A stretch of DNA of 64,000 nt from Streptomyces nodosus. GTDB taxonomy: Bacteria; Actinomycetota; Actinomycetes; Streptomycetales; Streptomycetaceae. The notes beneath the pieces are model-generated. The model made no database searches and was not told where the DNA came from. It saw only the letters and a list, made by a program, of their open reading frames with translations. Shown in pieces: positions 42,827 to 50,883 of this stretch. The position numbers were made by a program, and so were the translations under genes. The DNA lies in assembly GCF_008704995.1 (NCBI RefSeq), contig NZ_CP023747.1, forward strand, positions 248,001 through 312,000. The letters run 5' to 3'. Each line of letters starts with the position of its first letter. Position 1 is the stretch's first letter.

Positions 42827-43836
42827 GCGTCAAGACACTTCCCGACGCGCCGGACGTCGCCGGCCCGTCCGGGACGCCCCGTAAACGGTTCACCCCCGGC
42901 AACCTGCTGCACGTGCCGCACGCCGGCCTGGTGGCGGTCCTGGTCGTCGTGGTGGTCGCCACCGTGCTCCAGACCGACTCCTTCGCCACCCAGGCCAACA
43001 TCGTCAACGTGCTGCGCCAGGTGAGCGTCACCGCCGTGATCGCCGCGGGGCTGACGCTGCTGATGACCGCGGGCGGCATGGACTTCTCCATGGGCGGCAA
43101 TGTCGCCGTGACCACCGCGCTGGGCGCGCAACTGCTGTCGCACGGCCATTCCACCGGCTTCACGGTCGTGGCCTCGATTCTGCTGGCCACGGCCATCGGA
43201 CTGGTCAACGGTCTGGTCGTCACCTTCACCAAGGTGGCGCCCTTCGTGGCGACGCTGGCGACGGCCACTCTGCTCGACGGCGTGGCGCTGCTGATCCTCA
43301 ACAGCGTCAGCGTCTCCATCGGCGACAAAATGTTCGCCTTCGGCAACGACAAGGTGCTCGGCGTTCCGTATCTGCTCATCGTGGCGATCGTCGTGCTGCT
43401 GGTCACCGCGCTCGTCATGCGCTTCACGGTGTTCGGCCGGGACGCCTTCGCCATCGGCGGCAACGAGCACGTGGCCCGCCTCAGCGGCATCAACGTCGCC
43501 GCCCGCAAACTCGCCCTGTACGGCATCACCGGCGCGCTGTCCGGACTTGCCGGCCTGATGCTGCTGTCCCGGCTGGGTTCCAGCAGCCCCGGCACGGGTG
43601 GGCTCTCGCTCCAGCTCACCGCCGTCGCCGCGGTGGTGATCGGCGGGACCTCGCTGGCCGGCGGCCACGGCACCGTGATCGGCACTGCGCTCGGCGTGGT
43701 GCTGCTCGGGGTGGTGGCCAACGCTTTGAACCTGATCCAGGTCTCCAGCAACTTCCAGCCGGTCTCCGTGGGCGCCGTGCTCCTGATCGCGGCCATCGCC
43801 AACGAGTTCCACAAGGCACGGTCAGCACGCCGCTGA
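42823..43836 (+). CDS. sugar-type ABC importer permease (RbsC-like)
   Basis: 337 residues from GTG 42823. Eight to ten membrane helices of the BPD_transp_2 family, with TAVIAAGLTLLMTAGGMDFS, GLVNGLVVTFTKVAPFVATL, FAIGGNEHVARLSGINVAAR KLALYG-type loop and VVIGGTSLAGGHGTVIGTAL. Partner of the ATPase it overlaps and of the lipoprotein 129 nt downstream. Confidence 0.92.
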   Translation: MSVKTLPDAPDVAGPSGTPRKRFTPGNLLHVPHAGLVAVLVVVVVATVLQTDSFATQANIVNVLRQVSVTAVIAAGLTLLMTAGGMDFSMGGNVAVTTALGAQLLSHGHSTGFTVVASILLATAIGLVNGLVVTFTKVAPFVATLATATLLDGVALLILNSVSVSIGDKMFAFGNDKVLGVPYLLIVAIVVLLVTALVMRFTVFGRDAFAIGGNEHVARLSGINVAARKLALYGITGALSGLAGLMLLSRLGSSSPGTGGLSLQLTAVAAVVIGGTSLAGGHGTVIGTALGVVLLGVVANALNLIQVSSNFQPVSVGAVLLIAAIANEFHKARSARR

Positions 43837-43965
43837 CCCCGGCGCCCATCCGGTCGTAGCCCACCGGACCGTTGTCCGGCGCAGCGGTGCCCCGCACCCT
43901 CGAAGTTCACCATCTGCTCACAAAATTCACAGGCCACTCGCATCCCTGTGTGAAAGGCACGTCAC

Positions 43966-44925
43966 ATGAGACTCAACGTTCGCTCCCGTCAGGCGCTGTT
44001 CGCCGCCGCCATCGGCGCCACCCTGGTGCTCAGCGGCTGCGGCAAGGACAACGACGACGCGAACTCGTCCACCGGCGGCGTGACCCTCGGGTTCGTCAAC
44101 GGTGCCGACACCGAGTTCCACACCTGTCTGCAGAAGGCCGTCGAGCAGACCGCGAAGCAAGAGGGCGCCAAGATCTACACGGCCAACTCCCACCAGGACT
44201 CCAGCGCCGAGCTGTCCAACATCGAGGACATGACCTCCCGCAACGTCAGCGCGCTGATCGTGCAGACGGTCAACGTCGACGCGCTCAAGGGGGACATCGC
44301 CAAGGCCAAGGCCGCGGGTGTGCCCCTCTATCTGACCTCGGTGGCCACCAGCGACATGGACGACGTCCTCGGCGCGGCCGTGGTCGACCTGAAGAAGGCC
44401 GGGGCGCTCGACGCCGAGTGGGTCGCCAAGGACGCGGGCGGCAAGAAGGCCGAGGTCGGCATCATCGCGGGCGCCCCCGGCGCCGCCTCCGACCTGCTCG
44501 TCGGCGGGTTCAAGGACGCCCTGCCGGCCAACGCCACGGTGGTCGCCGACCAGCCCGCCATGTTCAACCCGGTCAAGGCGCAGGACGTCGCCGAGAACAT
44601 GATCCAGGCCCATCCGAAGCTGAGCTATGTCTTCGTCGCCAATGAGGAGATGGCCTTCGCCGCCCGCAAGGCCTTCGACGCGGCCGGCCACAAGGACGTC
44701 ACGATCGTGACCGTCAACGGCACCCCGGAGGGCGTGGCCGCGGTCAAGGACGGCAGGTTCGGCGCGACCGTCGCCAATTCGGCGATGACCATCGGTGACA
44801 CCGCGGTGAAGAACGTGCTCGGGCTGCTCAGCAAAAAGGCCAGTGTTGACAAGATCGCCAACATTCCCCTTGTCTTGGTCACCAAGGACAACCTGAACGA
44901 CGCGCCCCAGTACTGCCCCAAGTAA
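43966..44925 (+). CDS. sugar-type ABC importer binding lipoprotein (RbsB-like)
   Basis: 319 residues. Signal with lipobox LVLSGC (Cys about 25), then a Peripla_BP_4 fold: GVTLGFVNGADTEFHTCLQK, VEQTAKQEGAKIYTANSHQD, SRNVSALIVQTVNVDALKGD, ASDLLVGGFKDALPANATVV, DVTIVTVNGTPEGVAAVKDG. Binds the imported ligand outside the membrane. 24 nt before the LysR gene, so all may be one transcript. Confidence 0.92.
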   Translation: MRLNVRSRQALFAAAIGATLVLSGCGKDNDDANSSTGGVTLGFVNGADTEFHTCLQKAVEQTAKQEGAKIYTANSHQDSSAELSNIEDMTSRNVSALIVQTVNVDALKGDIAKAKAAGVPLYLTSVATSDMDDVLGAAVVDLKKAGALDAEWVAKDAGGKKAEVGIIAGAPGAASDLLVGGFKDALPANATVVADQPAMFNPVKAQDVAENMIQAHPKLSYVFVANEEMAFAARKAFDAAGHKDVTIVTVNGTPEGVAAVKDGRFGATVANSAMTIGDTAVKNVLGLLSKKASVDKIANIPLVLVTKDNLNDAPQYCPK

Positions 44926-44948
44926 AGAGCGCAGGCTTCGGAGGAAAA

Positions 44949-45887
44949 ATGGACCGCTTGCTCCTCATGCACAGCTTCGTCACCGTGGCCCAGGTCGGGA
45001 GCTTCAGCGGAGCGGCCAAAAGACTGGGGTCGTCGGGGTCGTTGGTGTCCCGGCATGTCGCCGAACTGGAGCGGCAGGTGGGGGTCCGTCTGGTCAACCG
45101 CACGGCCCGCTCGGTGAGCCTCACCGAGCCGGGCCGGCGGTACGCCGAGTTCGCGGCCCGCATCCTGGAGGAGATCGACTCCATGGACGCCGGTGTGGCC
45201 CGGCTCCACGACCGCGCCGAGGGCACGCTCAGCATCATCTGCCCCAAGTGGATAGGAAGTCTGGACCTCGGGGACGCCATCGCGGCGTTCTCCGCCGCCC
45301 ACCCGAAGATCCAGGTCCGGTTCGAGCTGGGCGGAATGTCCGACCGCACCTACGACTTCCTGGACAGCGGCTTCGACGTGGCTTTCCACACGCGGGATCT
45401 CCGCGACTCGAGCGTCCGGCTGAAGAAGATCGCTTCGTTGCCCTTCGTGCTCTGCGCGTCCAAGGAGTACCTGGACCGCAGCGGACCGCTCACCGACCCG
45501 AACGGAATCGCCCACCACGACTGCCTGGTCCACGTCAACGATCCTGTCTGGCGGCTCGGGCACGGCCACAACTCCACCCTGCACAAGATCCGCAACATCG
45601 CGTTCTCGTCCAACTCCTACCTCGCCCTGCAGAAGGCGGCCGTGCACGGCCGCGGGCTCGCCCTGCTGCCCCAGCGCTCCGCCTACGACGACCTCGTCGG
45701 CGGTGCCCTGGAGGTCCTGCTGCCCGAACTCCCCGTACCCGACCGCCCGCTGTTCGCGATCTACGGACCCGGGCAGGCCACCCCGCGCAAGATCAGCGTG
45801 TTCCTCGACTTCCTCGGCGGATGGTTCTCTCAGAATCCCATTCCCGACATCCGCCGGCGGTCACCGGATCCAGCCGCCCGCCCGTAG
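44949..45887 (+). CDS. LysR-family regulator
   Basis: 312 residues from ATG 44949 (GGAGG upstream). Helix-turn-helix MDRLLLMHSFVTVAQVGSFS and LGSSGSLVSRHVAELERQVG, then an effector domain (GTLSIICPKWIGSLDLGDAI, IQVRFELGGMSDRTYDFLDS, FVLCASKEYLDRSGPL). Candidate activator of block 5: CGCAA-N7-TTGCG dyads, the usual geometry of this family, occur 2 bp after its own stop codon, upstream of the CMD/importer operon and upstream of the 55315 operon. The co-inducer is probably a ring-cleavage intermediate. Confidence 0.92.
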   Translation: MDRLLLMHSFVTVAQVGSFSGAAKRLGSSGSLVSRHVAELERQVGVRLVNRTARSVSLTEPGRRYAEFAARILEEIDSMDAGVARLHDRAEGTLSIICPKWIGSLDLGDAIAAFSAAHPKIQVRFELGGMSDRTYDFLDSGFDVAFHTRDLRDSSVRLKKIASLPFVLCASKEYLDRSGPLTDPNGIAHHDCLVHVNDPVWRLGHGHNSTLHKIRNIAFSSNSYLALQKAAVHGRGLALLPQRSAYDDLVGGALEVLLPELPVPDRPLFAIYGPGQATPRKISVFLDFLGGWFSQNPIPDIRRRSPDPAARP

Positions 45888-45888
45888 C

Positions 45889-45905
45889 CGCAAGAAACGA
45901 TTGCG
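45889..45905. promoter_or_regulatory. LysR-box candidate 2, CGCAA-N7-TTGCG
   Basis: Perfect 5-bp arms around GAAACGA. 80 bp upstream of the extradiol dioxygenase ATG and directly after the LysR stop, a natural place for a promoter of the ring-cleavage operon. Confidence 0.6.
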
Positions 45906-45984
45906 TATTCAGCGGAGCTCGGGGCGTTGAGGCCCGCACGATTCGAAACCTACGCTCGCCGAGCGAGAAGGAGACGAGGAATCC

Positions 45985-46896
45985 ATGGGAATCCAGAGAA
46001 TCGAATCGGCCACGTACGGTATCGACGACCTCGACGAATGTGTCCGCTTCTTCGAGGACTTCGGACTGCTCCTGGTGGAAAAGACCGAAGAGCACGCGGT
46101 GTTCGAGACCCTGACCGGGCAGACCCTGCACCTGGACAGCCGGCCCGGCCCGCAGCTGCCGCCCCCGGTGGAGCCGGGCCCCACCCTGCGCGAGGTGGTC
46201 TGGGGCGTCGACACCGCCGCCGAACTGGAGCGCCTGGTGGCCGCGGTGGGCCGCGACCGTACGGTCTTCGAGAGCGTCGACGGAGTGCACCACTGCATCG
46301 ACGAGACCGGCTTCGGGGTCGGCCTGGCCCTCGCCAGACCCCGGCCCGTCACCGTCGTCCCCCGCCCCGCCAACGCACTCGGCAACGTCACCCGCTGGAA
46401 CAGCTTCCTTCAGCCCATCGACCGGGTGCGCCCGTTGCGCATGTGCCATGTCGCCCTGAACATCCCCAAGCGGGGCAAGGACGAGGCCCTCGCCTTCTAC
46501 CTCGACCGGCTGGATTTCCGGGCGACCGACGTGGTCGAACCGATGGGCGTCTTCATGCAGGCCGCCGGTGACGACGACCAGCACACCATGCTCCTGTGCC
46601 ACCGCCCCGACAAGGCCGGCGTCAACCACATCGCCTACGAGGTCCCCGGTTTCGACGACGTGGTGGAGGGTGGCAACCACATGATCGAACGCGGCTGGCG
46701 AGAGGCCCGCCGCCTCGGCCGCCACACCATCGGCTCCAACGTCTTCCGCTTCCTGCACGCCCCCTGCGGCGGCCGCGTCGAGTACGCCGCCGACATGGAC
46801 CGGGTCGACGCCTCCTACGAGACCCGCGTCCACGGGACCACCCCGCCCCACCACATCTGGGCCCTGCGCACCAACCGCGACCAGGAAACCTCCTGA
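45985..46896 (+). CDS. extradiol ring-cleavage dioxygenase, type I (VOC)
   Basis: 303 residues, two-domain length of catechol 2,3-dioxygenase-like enzymes. The Fe(II) triad is complete in the C-terminal domain: His155 in RMCHVALNIPK, His215 in GVNHIAYEVPGFDDV and Glu266 in GGRVEYAADMD; the N-terminal VOC half (ATYGIDDLDECVRFFEDFGL) is the inactive repeat. Opens the ring of a catecholic substrate next to the diol. The acid or alkyl substituent is unknown. Head of an operon running through two aldehyde-handling genes, FAH hydrolase and alpha/beta hydrolase. Confidence 0.85.
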   Translation: MGIQRIESATYGIDDLDECVRFFEDFGLLLVEKTEEHAVFETLTGQTLHLDSRPGPQLPPPVEPGPTLREVVWGVDTAAELERLVAAVGRDRTVFESVDGVHHCIDETGFGVGLALARPRPVTVVPRPANALGNVTRWNSFLQPIDRVRPLRMCHVALNIPKRGKDEALAFYLDRLDFRATDVVEPMGVFMQAAGDDDQHTMLLCHRPDKAGVNHIAYEVPGFDDVVEGGNHMIERGWREARRLGRHTIGSNVFRFLHAPCGGRVEYAADMDRVDASYETRVHGTTPPHHIWALRTNRDQETS

Positions 46897-46963
46897 CCCG
46901 CCCCGGCACACCGCCCGGATATTCCGTTTCGCTTCGCTCGCCAGCCTGAGAGGGCACCCACCC

Positions 46964-48412
46964 ATGACCACCGACCACGGCTATCCCGCCATCCGCATGT
47001 ACATAGCGGGCGAGTGGTGCCAGGGCGGAACCGGAAACACCGCCCCCGTCATCGATCCGGCCACCGAGGAGGTGATCGGAGAAGTCCCCCTGGCCACCGG
47101 CGACGATCTGGACCGTGCGCTCGACGCCGCCGCGCGCGGCGCCAGGATCTGGCGCGAGACGTCGATCGCCCGGCGCACCGCCGTGCTGCACGCCGCCGCC
47201 GACCTGATCGGCGAGCGCGCCGCCGAGATCGGCCGCATCATGACCCTGGAGCAGGGCAAGCCGCTCGCCGAGTCCACCGGAGAGGCCCGTCGCACCGCCG
47301 ACACCCTGCGCTGGCACACCGACGACGCCCGCCGCGCCTACGGCCGGATCATTCCCTCGGCCCCCGGCACCGTCCTCACCGTGCGCCGCGAGCCCATCGG
47401 CCCGGTCGCCGCCTTCACCCCGTGGAACTTCCCGGTGGGTGGTCCCAACCGGAAGATCTCCTCCGCGCTGGCGGCCGGCTGCTCCCTCGTCATCAAGGCC
47501 TCTGAGGAGACCCCCGCCACCGCCGCCGCCCTGGTGGCCTGCTACGCCGACGCCGGGCTGCCGGCCGGAGTGCTCAACCTGGTCTTCGGTGAACCGGCCC
47601 AGGTCTCCGCCCATTTGATCGCCTCGCCGGTCACCCGCCTGATCGCCTTCACCGGTTCCGTCCCCGTCGGCAAGCTGCTGGCCGCCGAGGCAGGCAAGGT
47701 CATGAAGCCGTCCCTGATGGAGCTCGGCGGCCATGCCCCGGTCATCGTCTGTGAGGACGCCGACCCGGGCCGGGACGCCCGCCGCGCCGCCCAGGCCAAG
47801 TTCTTCAACGCCGGCCAGGTGTGCACCTCGCCCAGCCGCTTCCTCGTCCACGAGAGCCTGGTCGAGGAGTTCACCGCCGAGTTCGTCAAGGCCGCCGAGG
47901 CGCTCACCGTCGGCGACGGCCTGGCGCAGGGCACGACGATGGGCCCGCTGGCCAACGAGCGTCGCATCGAGGCGGTCGAGCGGCTGACCGCCGACGCGGT
48001 CGGGCGCGGTGCCACGGTCCGTACCGGCGGCGAACGCCTTGACCGTCCCGGCTACTTCTACGCCCCGACCGTCCTCACCGGCGTACCGGCCGACGCCGCG
48101 CTGCTGTCCGAGGAGCCGTTCGGTCCGCTCGCGCCGATCCTGCCTTTCACCGACCTGGACGAGGCCCTGGGCATCGCCAACTCGCTGCCGTACGGACTGG
48201 CCGCCTACGGTTTCACCCGGTCCTCCGCCACCGCCGAGAAGCTGTCGGACGGACTGGAGGCCGGCATCCTCTCCCTCAACCACTGCGGCGGCTCGGTCCA
48301 CGAGGCACCCTCCGGCGGAGTCAAGGACAGCGGCTACGGCCGTGAGGGCGGCCCCGAGGCCCTGGACGCGTACCTGATCACCAAGCGCGTCTCCCATCTG
48401 CTGGCGGACTGA
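46964..48412 (+). CDS. NAD(P)-dependent aldehyde dehydrogenase
   Basis: 482 residues, succinate-semialdehyde or hydroxymuconic-semialdehyde type. MTLEQGKPLAESTGEARRTA, FTPWNFPVGGPNRKISSALA, FTGSVPVGKLLAAEAGKVMK, catalytic Glu in LMELGGHAPVIVCEDAD, catalytic Cys in KFFNAGQVCTSPSRFLV, GYFYAPTVLTGVPADAALLS, EEPFGPLAPILPF. Would oxidise the semialdehyde formed by extradiol cleavage or a later aldehyde. 67 nt after the dioxygenase and 8 nt before the FAH gene. Confidence 0.92.
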   Translation: MTTDHGYPAIRMYIAGEWCQGGTGNTAPVIDPATEEVIGEVPLATGDDLDRALDAAARGARIWRETSIARRTAVLHAAADLIGERAAEIGRIMTLEQGKPLAESTGEARRTADTLRWHTDDARRAYGRIIPSAPGTVLTVRREPIGPVAAFTPWNFPVGGPNRKISSALAAGCSLVIKASEETPATAAALVACYADAGLPAGVLNLVFGEPAQVSAHLIASPVTRLIAFTGSVPVGKLLAAEAGKVMKPSLMELGGHAPVIVCEDADPGRDARRAAQAKFFNAGQVCTSPSRFLVHESLVEEFTAEFVKAAEALTVGDGLAQGTTMGPLANERRIEAVERLTADAVGRGATVRTGGERLDRPGYFYAPTVLTGVPADAALLSEEPFGPLAPILPFTDLDEALGIANSLPYGLAAYGFTRSSATAEKLSDGLEAGILSLNHCGGSVHEAPSGGVKDSGYGREGGPEALDAYLITKRVSHLLAD

Positions 48413-48420
48413 GGCACCCC

Positions 48421-49224
48421 GTGAGATACACCCGAGTGTCCGTCGGCGGACGCGCGGTCTGGGGCCGCGTGGGAAAGACCGACATCGAACTCCTGTCGGA
48501 GTCCCCGCTGGACGGCGACCCCACGCCCATCGGCTCGGTGGCCCGCGCCGACGCCGTCTGGCTCCCCCCGGTCGTGCCGGCCGTGTTCTACGCCGTCGGC
48601 ATGAACTACCCGCGGCACATCGAGCACGCCGCCCGGCTCGGCAACCCCGCGGCCGTGATGCCGGACCGCCCGGAGGTGGGCTACCGAGCCAACAACGCGC
48701 TCACCGGCCACCGCTCACCGATCGTCAAGCCGGCCGATGTCACCGGCCGCTTCGAGGCCGAGCCCGAGCTGGTCGCGGTCATCGGCCGCACCCTGCGGTA
48801 CGCGACCCGCGAGGAGGCCCGCGCGGCTGTCTTCGGCTGGACCATCGGCAACGACGTCAGCGCCCGTACCTGGCAGCACCAGGACCGCACATTCTGGCGC
48901 AGCAAGAACGCCGACACCTTCAAACCGATGGGCCCGTGGATCGAGACCGACGTCGACGCCCTCGCCCAGACCACCACGCTCCGGGTGAACGGCGAGATGC
49001 GCGCCTCCTTCGCCACCGGCGACATGGTCTTCGATCCGTACGACTACATCGTCGAGATCACCAGGCACAACACCATGCATCCCGGCGACGTGCTGTGGAT
49101 GGGTGCCGAGTCCACCTGCCAACTGGCGCCGGGCGACACCGTGGACATCGAGATCAGCGGCATCGGCGTCCTGTCCAACCCCGTCCGCCGCGAAGGGGAA
49201 CCTCCAGAAGGGAAACACGCATGA
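48421..49224 (+). CDS. fumarylacetoacetate hydrolase-family enzyme
   Basis: 267 residues from GTG 48421. FAH fold: FYAVGMNYPRHIEHAARLG, FEAEPELVAVIGRTLRYATR with metal Glu pair, GWTIGNDVSARTWQHQDRTF with the metal Asp, RSKNADTFKPMGPWIETDVD, MHPGDVLWMGAESTCQLAPG. In meta-cleavage pathways such proteins hydrate, isomerise or decarboxylate 2-hydroxy-dienoates (HpaG, MhpD-like roles). Overlaps the next gene by 4 nt. Confidence 0.9.
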   Translation: MRYTRVSVGGRAVWGRVGKTDIELLSESPLDGDPTPIGSVARADAVWLPPVVPAVFYAVGMNYPRHIEHAARLGNPAAVMPDRPEVGYRANNALTGHRSPIVKPADVTGRFEAEPELVAVIGRTLRYATREEARAAVFGWTIGNDVSARTWQHQDRTFWRSKNADTFKPMGPWIETDVDALAQTTTLRVNGEMRASFATGDMVFDPYDYIVEITRHNTMHPGDVLWMGAESTCQLAPGDTVDIEISGIGVLSNPVRREGEPPEGKHA

Positions 49225-49592
49225 GCAGGGAACCCCGCTACATCCACCACGTCAACTTCCCCACCACCGACCCCGACCGCACCGCCGAGTGGTACGGGCG
49301 GGTCTTCGGGATGAAGCGCATCCAGCCCAAGTCCAACACCCGCGTGGTGCTGATGACCAAGGGCCACTTCGACCTGCACTTCACTCCGGTCGAGGAGATG
49401 GAGCGCATGGCGCCCTACCACTTCGCAGTGGAGGTCGACGACTGGGACGAGTTCCTCGCCCACCTCAAGGAGCTGGGCATCCGGCACACCCGGCCGATCG
49501 AACGCCCGGAGAACCAGTCCAAGTTCTGCTACATCCACGACCCCGACCACACCATGATCGAGCTGGTCTACCACCACCGCCGCCCCCACTAG
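49221..49592 (+). CDS. small VOC-family metalloprotein
   Basis: 123 residues, single glyoxalase/bleomycin-resistance domain starting MSREPRYIHHVNFPTTDPDR. Metal ligands His in IHHVNFPTTDP, His in APYHFAVEVDDWDEF and Glu in DHTMIELVYHH. Could be a second-type dioxygenase subunit, isomerase or lyase of the pathway. ATGA overlap with the FAH gene ties it to that step. Confidence 0.85.
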   Translation: MSREPRYIHHVNFPTTDPDRTAEWYGRVFGMKRIQPKSNTRVVLMTKGHFDLHFTPVEEMERMAPYHFAVEVDDWDEFLAHLKELGIRHTRPIERPENQSKFCYIHDPDHTMIELVYHHRRPH

Positions 49593-49617
49593 GCCACCGC
49601 TGACGGGAGTTCACCCC

Positions 49618-50403
49618 ATGCCCCTCGCCGACTCCGACGGCACCTCCATCTACTACGAACGCCACGGCAGCGGCCCCGCGATCCTGTTCGTGCACGGCAG
49701 CGGCGGCCACCACACCGCCTGGTGGCAGCAAGCGGCGGCACTGCGCGAGGAGTTCACGGTCATCACCGTGGACCTGCGCGGCTTCGGCAACTCCGACTCG
49801 TCCATGGCCGAGTTCGACGGCCAGGACTTCCCCGGCGACGTCGCCGCCGTCCTCGATACCGAGGACCTGACCGACGTCATGCTGGTCGGCCAGTCCATCG
49901 GCTCGGTCGCCGCCCTGCGCGCCGGACTGCTGCGCCCCGAACGGGTCAGCTCGGTCGTCCTCGGCCACTCCCTGGGCGGCATCAACCATCCCGAACTGAG
50001 GGAACTCGCCGCCGCCGACCGCGCCGAGGCCGTCAAGCTGCCCGTCATCGACCGCCTGCTCACCAAGGAGTTCCAGCGGGAGCGGGCCGACCTGACCTTC
50101 CTCTTCCAGCAGATGGGCACGTTCAACGTCGCAAGGATGGCCGACCTGCGCAACCTCGACACCGACGGGCCCTCCCTGGAGGACATCGGGAAGTCGGGTG
50201 TCAAGGTCGCGTTCCTGGCCGGTGAGAAGGACGCCGTGCTCGCCGTCCGCACCGTCACCCGCGCCCACGAACTGCTGCCCGGCTCGCAGTTGGAGATCGT
50301 CCCGGGCGCCCCGCACTCCATGTACTGGGAGACGCCCCAGGCCTACAACACGGTGATCGCCCGGCTGCGCCGCACCCTGACCGCCCCGAAGGAAACCGCA
50401 TGA
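49618..50403 (+). CDS. alpha/beta hydrolase (meta-cleavage product hydrolase-like)
   Basis: 261 residues. AILFVHGSGGHHTAWWQQAA, VITVDLRGFGNSDSSMAEFD, nucleophile elbow VMLVGQSIGSVAALRAGLLR, Asp in KVAFLAGEKDAVLAVR and His in PGAPHSMYWETPQ. By context a C-C bond or ester hydrolase acting on the ring-fission product. Overlaps the GlcG-like gene by 4 nt. Confidence 0.87.
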   Translation: MPLADSDGTSIYYERHGSGPAILFVHGSGGHHTAWWQQAAALREEFTVITVDLRGFGNSDSSMAEFDGQDFPGDVAAVLDTEDLTDVMLVGQSIGSVAALRAGLLRPERVSSVVLGHSLGGINHPELRELAAADRAEAVKLPVIDRLLTKEFQRERADLTFLFQQMGTFNVARMADLRNLDTDGPSLEDIGKSGVKVAFLAGEKDAVLAVRTVTRAHELLPGSQLEIVPGAPHSMYWETPQAYNTVIARLRRTLTAPKETA

Positions 50404-50879
50404 GCAACATCACCCTTGGCGGCGCCGAGGAGATCATCGGCGCCGCCCACGAACACGCACAGGCAGTCGGGAAGGCGGTGAGCGTCGCCGTCGTGGACGC
50501 TGGCGGCTTCCCCGTCGCCATCCGCCGGGCCGACGGCGCCCGCCCGCTCACCCCGGACATCGCCCGGGCCAAGGCCTACACCGCCGCCGTGATGCAGCGA
50601 CCCGGCAAGATGCTGAAGAAGTGGCAGGAGAGCCAGCCCGTCTTCTTCTCCCAGCTCTCCCAACTGCCCGGCGCCGCTCTGCCGATCCTCGCGACGGAGG
50701 GCAGCCTCACCATCAAGAAGAACGGCGAGATCATCGGCGGTCTGGGGATCGCGGGCGGCACCGCCGACGAGGACCAGCAGATCGCCGAGGACGTGCTCGC
50801 CTCGCTGGGCTACGAACTGGAGTTCGCCGCCTGGGGAGTCGCGGGCGCACCCACCGCCGACCACGGAAAGGACATATGA
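50400..50879 (+). CDS. GlcG/HbpS-family heme-binding-like protein
   Basis: 159 residues of the PduO C-terminal/GlcG/HbpS fold: IIGAAHEHAQAVGKAVSVAV, VDAGGFPVAIRRADGARPLT, ARAKAYTAAVMQRPGKMLKK, GAALPILATEGSLTIKKNGE, IIGGLGIAGGTADEDQQIAE. HbpS of Streptomyces binds heme and senses iron or redox stress; relatives encoded beside catabolic genes have no agreed function. Without a signal peptide this copy is cytoplasmic. May protect the Fe(II) dioxygenase or handle a small ligand. Confidence 0.85.
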   Translation: MSNITLGGAEEIIGAAHEHAQAVGKAVSVAVVDAGGFPVAIRRADGARPLTPDIARAKAYTAAVMQRPGKMLKKWQESQPVFFSQLSQLPGAALPILATEGSLTIKKNGEIIGGLGIAGGTADEDQQIAEDVLASLGYELEFAAWGVAGAPTADHGKDI

Positions 50880-50883
50880 CCCC